Source: Owenia fusiformis
Lineage: Eukaryota > Annelida > Polychaeta > Sabellida > Oweniidae
Direction of reading: 5' to 3'
Length of the DNA stretch: 64,000 nucleotides
Assembly: GCA_903813345.2 (NCBI GenBank)
Contig: CAIIXF020000007.1
Coordinates: forward strand, 24,043,564-24,107,563
In this document: piece by piece, positions 15,001-25,755 of the stretch
Layout of the letters: each line of letters begins with the position of its first letter
Position numbering within the stretch: position 1 is the first letter of the stretch
Made by a program: the position numbers and the translations under genes
The notes under the pieces: model-generated
What the model was told of the DNA's origin: nothing
The model's database searches: none
The model's input: only the letters and a program-made list of their open reading frames with translations

Positions 15001-15484
15001 GATTATTATTGTCTTACTTATTATTTTTTTAAATTGATTTATTGTCATTCAAGAAATGAATAAGAAATAAAGTTGCTTTATGAAATGAAACTGACTTCAG
15101 TGTTGGTCATACTTTTAATAAAATCATGTGATAGTATTTTACTTAATACTCATGAAACAGAATATACCCTAACTTAAGTCTATTTAGAAACATTCACAAA
15201 TATATAATCGATGTTGTCTCAAAATTCACAAAATGCTTTGTTTTTACAGGAGTGTCGGCTGTACAGTAGTAGAAATGTTAACAAAAAATCCTCCTTGGAT
15301 TGAATTTGAGGCTATGGCTGCCATATTTAAAATAGCAACAACAGATACACCTAAGTATGAACTACCTAAAGAGACATCAGATGTAGCTAGAGATTTTTTA
15401 CGAATTATATTCCGGAAAAAACAACAAGAACGTCCAACGGCGGAGGAATTATTAAGACATAAATTTTGTAATGATTTCTCATAG
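12..15484 (+). CDS. MAP3K2/3-like: MAP3K2/MAP3K3-type (MEKK2/3) kinase, 5' partial
   Basis: Serine/threonine MAP3K of the cytoplasmic MEK5-ERK5/JNK/p38 cascades. Exons seen: 12-49, 4426-4531, 4899-5063, 5366-5539, 7781-7848, 9077-9177, 9540-9614, 10501-10725, 13446-13594, 13946-14071, 14367-14496, 14810-14984, 15250-15484. All have GT-AG borders and continuous phase, giving 588 residues. The first three exons encode a PB1 domain ([21 protein letters not shown]). The linker keeps MEKK3-like blocks [20 protein letters not shown] and GRKTFPR. The kinase has every key element: GSGAFGQV P-loop, AVKQ lysine, ALECEIQLL helix C, HRDIKGANI catalytic loop, GDFGAS, activation segment GTPYWMSPE, and RPTAEELL near the end. 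It stops nine residues after that motif, as in vertebrate MEKK3. One invertebrate gene probably represents both vertebrate paralogues. The start codon and upstream exon(s) lie outside the window. Confidence 0.95.
50..4425 (+). other. MAP3K intron inside the PB1 domain
   Basis: A 4.4-kb AT-rich intron between the two PB1-coding exons. Apart from the 152-bp tandem duplication listed separately I see no gene in it. Short ORFs around 307-489, 564-824 and 1260-1460 have no recognisable protein character. Confidence 0.7.
2458..2756. repeat. Two-copy tandem duplication, period 152 bp
   Basis: The block 2458-2604 is repeated at 2610-2756 with only a few substitutions. Both copies start at GTAAACATAGAATTTG and end at TTGATGATTCAGG. 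The high identity suggests a recent local duplication in the intron. Confidence 0.9.
5540..7780 (+). other. MAP3K intron
   Basis: A 2.2-kb intron. It is mostly very AT-rich, but 6350-6610 is a distinctly GC-richer block containing a 111-codon open frame with no recognisable homology. That block may be a fragment of an inserted repeat. Nothing else can be supported. Confidence 0.6.
8268..8940. mobile_element. MITE-like element in a MAP3K intron
   Basis: About 670 bp bounded by imperfect terminal inverted repeats: ATTATTACCGCCTTGTAC at the left against ATTATGACCGTCTTGTAC read from the right. The interior is richer in GC and CpG than the flanks and has no long ORF. Further inverted matches lie inside both ends (TGACCAATCAA / TTGATTGGTCA). 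No clean target-site duplication was found. Confidence 0.55.
9826..10135. repeat. Minisatellite, ~21-bp unit ATTGCTACATATTCTACATAC
   Basis: About 14 degenerate units, some truncated, in the intron between exons 9540-9614 and 10501-10725. The array produces artificial Tyr/Ile-rich open frames on both strands that are not genes. Confidence 0.9.
10726..13445 (+). other. MAP3K intron just upstream of the kinase domain
   Basis: A 2.7-kb intron separating the linker from the first kinase exon. It contains a 494-bp palindromic foldback element (listed separately) and a poly-T tract near 12456-12481. No gene is visible. Confidence 0.75.
11133..11626. mobile_element. Fully palindromic foldback element with AACAT target duplication
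   Basis: The whole ~494 bp is one hairpin. The left half (from CACTGTTCCACAACTAG) is matched over about 240 bp by the reverse complement of the right half (ending CTAGTTATGGAACAGTG). The unpaired centre, near 11340-11390, is short. The element is bracketed by AACAT at 11128-11132 and 11627-11631, a 5-bp target-site duplication. It has no coding capacity, so it is presumably mobilised in trans. Confidence 0.85.
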
Positions 15485-16199
15485 TTACGCCAATATGTTT
15501 CGTTGTCTTAGTCTTTCAAAAGAGTTATGTGTAATGCTAAAAACAAGGATGGTGTTTAAAGAATATTGGAATAACCTCATAAATGTGTATGGGACCCCAT
15601 AAACACTGACAAAATGGACCCCATAACAAAGCAGCAAATTGAGGATACTACACGGCAGCAGTTTTTATGACACATTATAAAAATACCTGAAGATTTTTTC
15701 GCAATCTAATGGCTCTGGAAGACTTACTAGTGATATTACACAGGAACAATTGCTCTGTCTGTGTTCAATCACACTGGATTGTTGGAGAAAACGTTCATTC
15801 TTCTTCAGCGAGTTTGCCAAATATGCTGTCTGAATTGATTTATAAATCTGAATCTGGAAGATCGATGCAATAAGTTAGGTATCATATGTATGAAGAGTAC
15901 ACACACATGTGTAAATTACACACATTTGTAGAAAATACATGTGCAGTGGTATCATGTGTGTTGAATACACACATGTATGATATCACATCTATGGTATCAC
16001 ACGTATGTGATAGAGTAAGAGGCATCAGTTGTGCATTGGCTCATTGCAGTATGCAAATATATGACTTATGCAGTTCCTGATCTTATGGTCAGTATGCAGA
16101 AATGGGAGATATCATCATATAGCTTTGCTTACAGATTGTTCATGGTGGGGATATTTAGCATGGTGGAGATGTTTAGATCCACATTATGTGATAGCATCT

Positions 16200-16410
16200 A
16201 TGGTGACCAATTGAATATGTGGTGGATCATGAAACATGTGGTAATACATGTGGCTGGTTATGAGACTTGTAGTTATACATGTGGTTGGTCATGAAGCATG
16301 TGGTAATACATGTGGTTGGTCATGAAACATGTGGTTGGTAATAAGACATTTAGTAATACATGTGGTTGGTCATGAGTCATGTGGTAATACATGTGGTTGG
16401 TCCTTTGAAA
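16200..16410. repeat. Minisatellite of ~32 bp (ACATGTGGTTGGTCATGA core)
   Basis: About six degenerate units built from ACATGTGGT, AATACATGTGGTTGGTCATGA and similar blocks lie downstream of the MAP3K stop codon. The open frame through it reads as repeated His/Val/Gly/Trp and is a by-product of the array. Confidence 0.8.
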
Positions 16411-16494
16411 TCATGAACAATGTGTTCAAAGCTACTAATGTATATAATGTAGATACATATTATTATATATTTACGGTCCCAACTTTTAGTCACA

Positions 16495-16815
16495 TTGTAC
16501 ATGTACTTTTATACTGATTGTCACATTATACATGTAATATTGTTCCAGTTGTGACATATAACATGTATTATTGTAGCAATTGCTACATTGTGTAAGCACT
16601 TTGTACCAATTATCACATTGTGCATGTACCTTTGTTCCAATTTTAACATTGTACATGCAATTTTGTACCAATTGTCAAATTATACATGTACTATTGTCAA
16701 ATTGTACATGTACTATTGTACCAATTGTCACAATGTACATATACTATTGTACCAATTGTCACATTGTGCAAGTTCTATTGTACCAAATGTCACATTGTGC
16801 AAGTACTATTGTACC
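16495..16815. repeat. Minisatellite, ~31-bp unit (ATTGTACCAATTGTCACATT core)
   Basis: Around ten degenerate units combine CACATTGTACATGTACTA with TTGTACCAATTGT. The array is separate from the preceding one by sequence but adjacent to it. It creates overlapping spurious ORFs on both strands. Confidence 0.85.
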
Positions 16816-16926
16816 ACCATGCAGTTCACAAATCTTGTGCTTATAAAATGTGATCGGAAAATAAGACAATGTATGTATACAAAACCACTTTAATAATATT
16901 GACTGTCTTTTAAACTTACAAATAAA

Positions 16927-18600
16927 GATGCATTTCCTTTATTATGTTAACTAAACGATATTTAACGATGTAAATGATTTTTATAAAAAAACAACATTTT
17001 GGTGATGATGTGTTGTTTTTCATGAGAATGTCTATCTATATACACAATGTGATCATTTTCATGATGATGTCATGAAGAGGTTTTTTAGTAGAGGATCATT
17101 CTATAGAATATAAAGCATATCATTGCTGTACACCGATCGATTCGATATTCACTGTACAATTAAAAATAAGTTATTTATTAACTTCGAAAATATTTGGATA
17201 TCTCAAAAGCAAACCAAATGAATTTTAGCTTTCTGTATCAGTTCAGAATAGAATGTGCAATTGGAAAATATGATGATGTCTTTCAGACAATTTTCATTAT
17301 AAAAAAGTTATGTATGGCTATAGGATACTTGATAGACCTTCAAAATATTGCAAGCTTGTTAAGTACTGTACTCTGGTTAATTTTGTCTCTATTTTAATTT
17401 GACGGATCGTGCAAAATGCCAATTGAAATCTTTGAATTTCGCAGATGTAAATCTTTTTTTAATTTTAAAAATATAGATAAATAAGTAGGGAAAATCATCA
17501 GTTATTTGATATGTCATAACCAAGGCAAAATATTTTCTTAGTTGTAAAATCACAAATGGAATAAACGTTTTGAAACAAGTCAAAATTTCAGATTATATAG
17601 TTAACCACATATAAGAGGAGGGAAAACCCAAGAGCTTTGGGATGACCTCAAAATTACCCCTCACTTACCACCTTCATTTGTCGAAATTTCCGGTTCCACT
17701 TCTAGTTTCTGAATTCCATATATTGATATGCAATTTAATTTATGCTATAATATTGGTAAACATGACAGAATTAATCATATTATACTATACATCATATTAT
17801 TCTAAGCGTTTTTACAAAATTTTGAATCTGTAATTTTGTTTACGTCAGCTCATATGTCACTTGACCAATCAGTGATGATGGTCATCTCTATATAAATTTT
17901 CATTGGAATTATGGTCATCTTTGAACTCTGGGGTATTCCCCCTCTTATTACCACATTTTAGAGCACATCTGATTTTCGACATGTATGCCAAAATTAAAAA
18001 TCGTGGCAGTTCCAAATGGCAAGATTATTGTTTTTAACAGTTGAATCAAATTGTACAGTCTATGTATTAATATAGCTTCTATCTGATAGGTAGTGCATCC
18101 GGTCGCTATCTTGGTAGAGTTGCTTCAATGTAAATGTGCTGTTGAACAGTTACAATATCTATTTGTATGTATGTATGAATGTATGTATGTATTTATTCAA
18201 TTTTATCAACTTTTATCAACTGAAATCCAAAATCCTATACACTTGTAAAGCGATAGAGTTATAAAATGTTGCTTAACCCATGGCTTATATTCCATCTTGG
18301 CATTTTAGTCAAATATGGATAAATCAGATTGACAGCTTGAAAGGTGACTGTCCAATAAAAACTGTATGTTACCATATTTCAATTTATTTATTAAAATTTC
18401 ACCCTATTATTTCTTAGGGATGTTTCACAGAAAAACATTCACATATCACATACTTTTTATGCAGCGCATACTACTTCATTAGTACAGTTGAACAATTTAA
18501 AGTATTTCATTTCTAAAAGAATTCTTTGAACTAAAAGACCAGTTAAAATTGTTAAATTCTGTTTCTCCATAATAAATAACAGTTAGCAAACATTGAATTA
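16927..18600. other. Intergenic AT-rich stretch
   Basis: No gene, RNA or exon-like signal was found apart from one probable MITE (17605-17953). A short run of TATG tetranucleotides lies near 18165-18190. Confidence 0.6.
17605..17953. mobile_element. Probable MITE with ~45-bp imperfect terminal inverted repeats
   Basis: ATAAGAGGAGGGAAAACCC ... GGGATGACC at the left end is mirrored by the reverse complement of ATGGTCATC ... GGGGTATTCCCCCTCTTAT at the right end. The interior is about 260 bp without a credible ORF. Borders are approximate. Confidence 0.55.
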
Positions 18601-19122
18601 TTGTTATATATGTTAACATTATAATATTGAACATAATGTAGTGTTATATATGTTAACATTATAATATTGAACATAATGTAGTGTTATATATGTTAACATT
18701 ATAATATTGAACATACTGTAGTATTATATATGTTAACATTATAATATTGAACATACTGTAGTGTTATATATGTTAACATTATAATATTGAACATACTGTA
18801 GTGTTATATATGTTAACATTATAATATTGAACATAATGTAGTGTTATACATGTTAACATTATAATATTGAACATACTGTAGTGGTGTACATGTTAACATT
18901 ATAATATTGAACATACTGTAGTGTTGTACATGTTAACATTATAATATTGAACATACTGTAGTGTTATATATGTTAACATTATAATATTGAACATAATGTA
19001 GTGTTATATATGTTAACATTATAATATTGAACATACTGTAGTGTTGTACATGTTAACATTATAATATTGAACATAATGTAGTGTTAGATATATGTTAACA
19101 TTATAATATTGAAAATACTATA
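18601..19122. repeat. 40-bp satellite-like tandem array, ~13 copies
   Basis: Thirteen near-identical 40-bp units in perfect register, core TATGTTAACATTATAATATT followed by GAACATAATGTAGTG. Variants are limited to a few positions (ATA/ACA, ACATAA/ACATAC). Each unit contains the palindromes GTTAAC and AATATT. Low divergence indicates recent amplification. Confidence 0.95.
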
Positions 19123-21137
19123 GTGTCATATTTGCAAATAGCTGACAATGACATACAATAGGTCTAGGACATGGTGGATGAAGTTTCTGTATTGGACAGT
19201 GCTTGATATAGTATGCTAGATATAGTATGTGTGATCAACATACTTATACCATCCCTATTTGGCTAAAATGTGCAAGGGGAGTTCATAGTTAGTGTGATTA
19301 CAAAGAATCTGTTTAATTGTTGGTAAATGCATTCTATGTAGTGAGGTATCGGTTCATCTGTAACTGCTTTGGAGCCATGATTTGTCTTCAAATGAGTAAA
19401 GATACTCCAATGAATGCAACTGAACCTCGAGGGGCATTTTACTTCACCGAGACTCAGAAATGGTTGCCCATTGAGAAAAAGCAATGCATGTTAGCAGACT
19501 TTGTAAGCCACTTAAACTGACATACTCCCAAGGAAAGCATTTAATTGACATCTTTATCTATGCACTGAGAATGGCCCTCATATAAAAAATATGCAAAAAT
19601 ATTCTAATTTTTGAACTTTGTCAAATTAAGGCTTGCCAGGTGAAATATATTTCTTGGAATGGGTTTATGTTTTCTTGATATATCTTCATTGCCATGGTTA
19701 CAACAATGTATTTAGGAGTTCATATTTAAGAAATGTACCCCTGGCTTATTAACATGATGAATCTTTTACATGCATGGATTGCACACTGACAATAAGCAAA
19801 CAGATATTCGTATTTATAAGTATTGTAAGTATTTTGAAATCCATCCCATACAAAGTGTCTTATCAATCGCATTGTAACCCATACAAATTGATTAATAAAA
19901 TGTGATGTTAAGCCTGCCTTTTACATTTTGATATAAAAAATTATTTTTCTGAGGAGAAAATAACAATGAACTTCTTGTAAAGGATGTAAACATATCACTG
20001 TTATGCACCGTCCAAATTGCTGCTCAATCCCGAAATTCTGCTTTCCATATAGATTTATAAGATATATTATAATAAAAAAAGATTTGACAAAATTCTTTTT
20101 CTAAAAGAGAAGGTGTTAATGATGGTTCTTATTTCATTTTTCATTTCATTTGTTAGGGTTTTGAATAAAAAGTTCTGAAAACTATTTTCCGTGTCTGTCA
20201 AAACTGCGTTATCATATTTGTACTTAAAAATGATTGAAGCAATGCCACTGGACTGGAATTATTCATTTCACATAAAAATATGAGGGAGATGCTCAGATGT
20301 AATATCTTTGTTATCTACCTTATCAATGGTTCATAAGTCTTTGAATGTCCCTCATATTTTCAATTTCTTTTCTAAATTAATTCAGAAAATTGTTTAATAT
20401 TTTGATGTTTTTATTGTATGTTACTGTGTACATACTTGTTATGTATGGGAGAAATACAGGGTGATCAGGGAGGTGATTCCAGTCACCCTGTATTTTACAT
20501 GTATATCTGTCATTCCAAGCTGTCTGACTTCACTTTTGTAGAGAGAATTAAGAGATATCATAAAATAAATAACTAAAACACATTAATAAAAATGAAATAA
20601 AAATATAATATGAGTATTTTTGTTAAATATTTTAAATTAATATATAATAATATATATAGAGATAAACCACCATATTCATACTAGAACCCAGGAAAGCTGC
20701 GTTTGGAACCCGGGGTTTGGAAACTCACAAATTTTGACATAATATCTAAGCGGAGTTTCAACATGAAATTTGGTTTGGGTGTAGATAAAAGGTTTGTTAT
20801 GAATTGATTCATAAGAAATGTGTCACAATAAACTTAATAAAATGGCAAAACATGAATTTTTAATATCAGTTTTTTCACTGAACCCCTTTGTCCAACTCCA
20901 AACTCCTCTAAGATTTCTTTCCTGAGGCAAAGTGAGTTTCTAACAACAACCATGATCAACAAATCCCTATCAAAATAGTTCTATGAATAAACTCTATTGT
21001 AATCAGTTCATCTAATGATCACATTTGAATCCTGTTTGCTCTTGAAAAACACCCATTAAGTGAAAAACACTCCTTTTCAGTTCATACATATATTTGTTCA
21101 TTTCAAAAGAACAGCAGATGAAATACAGACATTCGAT
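19123..21137. other. Intergenic, no gene recognised
   Basis: About 2 kb of AT-rich sequence. The only structured item is a 38-bp palindrome at 20455-20492 (TACAGGGTGATC ... GTCACCCTGTA). It looks like the fused ends of a TACAGGGTG-type transposon like the one at 46853. The short ORFs near 19317-19520 show no recognisable motif. Confidence 0.6.
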
Positions 21138-22256
21138 ACTATCAGTTATCACACGTTTCAGCATGTGATACAGGAAATATTCCACGAAAGGTAATACTGT
21201 ATCATCCACGAAAGCGAAGCTTGAGTGGTGATACATTGTTACCCGAGTGGAATATTTCCTGTATCACATAAGCTGAAACGTGTGATGACGATTTTATCAC
21301 ATGTCTAGGAATTTTGAAGCATTTTGATTTGGTCAGTTATGATTGTGTTCAGTACTTCTGGTAACTATTATAATTTTTGATTTCGCTTTGAAACAATATG
21401 ACGTCATACCGTTGTATTCGTACTTGTTTGTGAAATAGTATGACGTCATATTGTTTTCCTTAGCTAGAAGTGATATAATCAGTGACGTCACATCGTTGCT
21501 ATTGATCATCACTGGTTGCCTCTAGTAACGTGTGAGACGGCCGTGTGAGACGGGAAAACTCACACGGTAATCAACCAATCAGATTACTGGAATTTTACAG
21601 AGCATGTGATAATATCAGTTATTACACGTTTCAGCATGTGATACAGGAAATATTCCATGCAAGTAAAAATTATATCAACATGAAAGCGCAGCTTGAGTGG
21701 TGATATTTTTTTACTGAGTGGAATATTTCCCGTATCACATACACTGAAACATGTGATGACGATTTTATCACATACTATGTAGAGTTTAAGTGATTTGATT
21801 GGTAGCTTTCTTTGACGTTCTAACTTCTAGTTCCCCAGACGAATTTTGTTGGACAAATTGGATTAGGACCTAGTTCTGGTCACAACTACTGTATATTCCT
21901 TACACCACGTACTGGTGAATGGAATAAAGATATGTGATTGCATTGCGATGTTGTTTTATTTCAAGTAGCCTAAGCCAGGCTATTATGTGATTTTATTATG
22001 TGTGCTCTTCCGACATTGCTGGATGAAATGGACGCTTGAGCTTTGACGTCATTTCTAAGAAATAATAACATAGCCTATATGTGACGTCATTTTGAATTAG
22101 GAAAGAATAGAATGAAGTTGTTTGACATCATTTCGTTACCACAGACAATGTGTGGTACGTGTGCTCGTATCATATGGAATATATGTGATACAGGAAATAC
22201 GTCATAGAAAGCAACCAATCAAATCACTAGATTTCTACATTGCATGTGATAAAATA
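21138..22256. mobile_element. Two adjacent copies of a hairpin-headed non-autonomous element
   Basis: Copy 1 is about 21138-21612 and copy 2 about 21613-22256. Each opens with an inverted repeat (GTTTCAGCATGTGATACAGG, then its complement CCTGTATCACAT ... GCTGAAAC). Each closes with ACCAATCA, a TTTTACAG- or TTCTACAT-like block and GCATGTGATAA. There is no ORF. The interior also has CRE-like TGACGTCA boxes. The shared head and tail define a family, but its superfamily is unknown. Confidence 0.65.
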
Positions 22257-22805
22257 TAATAATTTCATGTACAATATTATTTACAATATCATTTGCCTAT
22301 ATTTCTAAATCTAAAGTGAAAACGTTATACAGGCAACACTCTCCATAATTGGCCAAAACCGTGTTCTCGCAGAGAGATTACATTTCGCCAACCTAAATCC
22401 CACCAAATGTTGTTGAGTTAGTTTGTGTTTATCATATTTTTCTAAGGTGTTTTATCTTTTATTCCGTAATTACTTGAACACTAGAAAGAACAGAAGAATA
22501 TATTTTTGCTCAAAATACTGAGTATGTATAAAATTAAATCTATGAAATTATAATCTCATGTTATCCAAATTGTCCTACAAATCTTTATAATCTACATGTA
22601 CTTTTCTAATCTTAATTTGTGGACAAATGTAACGGTGGGAAAATACTTAAAATGCACATTCTACTTAATAATTAATTGGCTTTTAACCATAAAGCCACAT
22701 CTTATATGATATTATTATTTATTAGATAAAATAGTGCTAAAAATTATGCAAAATAGAGTGCATACACTAGATTACCTTACATTAGAATACAATGCATATA
22801 GCATA
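22257..22805. other. Intergenic spacer
   Basis: AT-rich DNA between the hairpin elements and the giant inverted repeat. I see nothing specific in it. Confidence 0.6.
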
Positions 22806-24332
22806 AGTGGGCTGTATAGCAAGGTTGGTTGGGGTCGGGAGCTGGGGATAATTTTATTGCTTAAATATAACCATATCATCATCCTACATTAGAATCCACT
22901 CAGTCTAACATCAATTTCTGGTGCAAAAATTGTCATTTCTGAGTTTTACCCCCCTTGACAACAAATTCTTGGGGGTACTATGACAAATGCTTATAACTAA
23001 AGAAGTATTTATTTGATCATCTTCATTTTTGGCATTGGTAATGAACAGGTATGTAAAAGTAAAATTTGAAAAATTCATACAAATCGGGTGATTAATCCAT
23101 TCTAAAGATAATAATTCAGTTATTTTCAAGGGTCAATTTCAACATTTTCTGAATGTCGCCATGAAGTAAAAATGACATTATGACCCAATGACATATTTAT
23201 TGAATGTTTTTAGGCTTTAGAAAATAATTTGACTATATAAGCTAAAATAATAACATGAGAATTGTATGATATTGATAATTCTTCATCGCCATCCAGGCGC
23301 AAATAAACTCCCCCCTCCCCCATTTTCGAATATAAAGGTCTATACCTGAAACTTCCTCAAATAGCTATATTTCAGAAACTATTACAGCCTACATTCCAAA
23401 ATTTCTCATGGTGATTATACACATCATACTCTGCATAATAGACATATAATTGAGATTTATCCATTCTACATCTAATAATAAAGGTATTTTCAAGGTTCAA
23501 TTTCAGCATTTTCGGAGTGTCGCCATGAAGTAAAAATTGCATGACCCAATGACATATTTATTAAATGTTTTTAGGTTTTAGAAAATAATTTGACTATATA
23601 CGCTAAGATATGACATAAGAATTGTACAATATTGATAATTCTTCATCGCCATCCAGGGATAAATCCCCCCCCCCCCCATTTGCCAAAAGAAAGGTTTTTA
23701 CCTGAAACTTTCTCAAATAGCTATATTTCAGAAACTATTACAGCCTCCATTCCAAAATTTCTCATGTTGATTATAGACATCAAAATCTGCATATTATACA
23801 TATAATTGAAGTCTTAACACTTTTTGAGGGTGTAGCTAAGAATAATAGTATAATTAGACATCTTAGAAATCAAAATATATGTTTTAGAAGGTTGTCACAA
23901 CACTACAAGAGAGATATTTTGGATTGTCATCATTTTTGAGAATATTACAAAAACATATTTATATTATGCAATAATCACCTATTTTCATTTGACATAATTG
24001 AAATATATTATCCATCTAGTTTAAATGATTTCAGTATATGCATTTAATCCTGAGATGCACTTAGGTTTGATATTCATGAAGTAATCGTTTCTTTTTTGTG
24101 TGTAATTAAGTTTCTAAGCATAAAACTATAAGCATTAACTCTGTATGCTTTAGGATATACATAATCAATACTGGTGACTAAACATTCAATTAACAACATT
24201 CAGTGAATATGCTTGACAACATTCAATAACAATAATGATTAATATGTTCGACCAATATGTTTTTGAATAACTTCACCAATACATTTTGCTTGAGTATTCA
24301 ATTCAACATTTGCTTCAAGCAGTTGAACATTG

Positions 24333-25137
24333 TTAGTTATCAACATCACCTGAAAAGATTTTATCTATGAAATTGTTGACTTCATTATCTGTCATATCAT
24401 CATCAATATCGTCATCTGATTCTTTGTTATAAATGTCTACCAACTCGTGTGGAAGAATGGCATATGGATTTTCAAGTTCGCCATTTTCTAGGATCCATCC
24501 ATTTTCTGCTGGAACAAGGGATGACCTGCATGGAGGAAGGAGACTGATGTCTATCCCATCATAGTTGTTGATAGAGGCTTGAGGTTGAAATCTGTTCGGA
24601 AAATTTATATATCGTACATGATTGATGTCTGTTTTTTCTTTTCCCCGTACATGATGCACACAAATCTTTCGAGTTCTTGAAGATGCCTTGGTCAAGAACT
24701 GTAGATTTTCCAAGTTCTTGAAAGATTGCATGCATGACATCCCTCTTGATCAGCTGTTTCAGAGGGTTTATTTTTCCCTTTCTCATGAAGGCACTGGTGG
24801 TATCACACCCTGTAAAACAGTGGATGCCGATCAGGGTGGCTGTGATTGGATCACCCAAACCTGCTGCAACTGTCTTCACATCAATGAGGCGCCTCTTGTT
24901 TGAAACTCCAGTGTCAAACAGTACTTTGAGAAGTAGGTGTTAGATGTAATGTAGCAGGAGTATGGGTACATCGGTGTCTGGAGATCTGACAAGTATGGTC
25001 TTGGCCTCAGCCCCCACCTGCCTTGATGCATATAAAGCATGGAGAATGATTTTTGTGTCAGCTTCATCATGGTTGCACCATAGGTCTAGGACTTCCTCAC
25101 TAACAACATGTGACCCATCACTTGTGAGTAAGAAGAG
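24333..25137 (-). pseudogene. Left-facing broken copy of a transposon-like gene (GCDTTSAF family)
   Basis: Read on the minus strand from the spacer into the left arm. The frame gives DEADTKIILHALYASRQ, then VRSPDTDVPILLLHYI, one in-frame stop, then LIDVKTVAAGLGDPITATLI and HCFTGCDTTSAF-MRKGK. A frameshift near NSKDLCAS leads to KTDINHVRYINF ... AENGWILENGEL and an acidic tail ending GDVDN. These blocks are recurrent in large uncharacterised proteins of corals, molluscs and other invertebrates. My inference is a PIN/FEN1-like nuclease fold: EADT and PDTDV as acidic motifs, and TGCDTTSAF resembling the helix-turn-helix GCDY segment. This copy lacks the 5' half and has a stop, a frameshift and a ~27-residue gap after SSLV, so it cannot be functional. 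Confidence 0.75.
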
Positions 25138-25141
25138 TCAA

Positions 25142-25755
25142 GGTGATCCAATCACAGCCACCCTGATCGGTATCCACTGTTTTACAGGGTGTGATACCAC
25201 CAGTGCCTTCATGAGAAAGGGAAAAATAAACCCTCTGAAATAGCTGATCAAGAGGGAGGACATGCATGCAATCTTTCAAGAACTTGGAAAATCTATAGTT
25301 CTTGACCAAGGCATCTTCAAGAACTCGAGAGATTTGGGTGCATCATGTATGGGGAAAAGAAAAAAACAGACATCAATCATGTACGATACATAAATTTTGC
25401 AAACAGATTTCAACCTCAAGCCTCTATCAACAACTATGATGCGATAGACATCAGTCTCCTTCCTCCATCCATGTCATCCCTTGTTCAACATTGTAAAAGA
25501 TGTAACTACCAAGCTTACATATGGAAGCAGTCTCACAAAGCCCAAATGGATATACCTTCTCCTGCAGAAAATGGATGGATCCTAGAAAATGGCGAACTTG
25601 ATATACAATTGGCTGAAAATCCAAATGCCATTCTTCCACAAGAGTTGGTAGACATTTATAACGAAGAATCAGATGACAAAATTGATAATGATATGATAGA
25701 TAATGAAGTCAACAATTTCATAGATGAAATATGTTTAGGTGATGTTGATAACTAA
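25142..25755 (+). pseudogene. Right-facing broken copy of the same gene
   Basis: The plus-strand counterpart in the right arm begins abruptly at GDPITATLIGIHCFTGCD, exactly where the inverted repeat starts. It has an in-frame TAG after INPLK and a frameshift near CMGKR/MYGEKK. The C-terminal block is open from 25345 to the stop at 25755. It keeps the segment missing from the left copy (HCKRCNYQAYIWKQ, then MDIPSPAENGW). The LPP...H..R.NYQA..WK pattern matches the C-terminus of the invertebrate family. The right arm is therefore the less deleted of the two. Confidence 0.75.

Larger units (their letters stand above)
15485..16926 (+). other. Possible 3'UTR of the MAP3K2/3 gene
   Basis: No coding signal follows the kinase stop codon. 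The first AATAAA after the stop on this strand that I noticed is at 16921-16926, so a 1.4-kb 3'UTR is possible. The stretch holds two minisatellites and a block of short palindromic ACACATGTGT-like repeats (15895-16015). The UTR extent is inferred; no transcript evidence is available. Confidence 0.3.

Noticed and set aside
18601-19122. Regular array that could suggest a CRISPR-like structure
   Set aside because: The units are contiguous 40-bp repeats with no unique spacers, in a eukaryotic genome. It is a tandem minisatellite.
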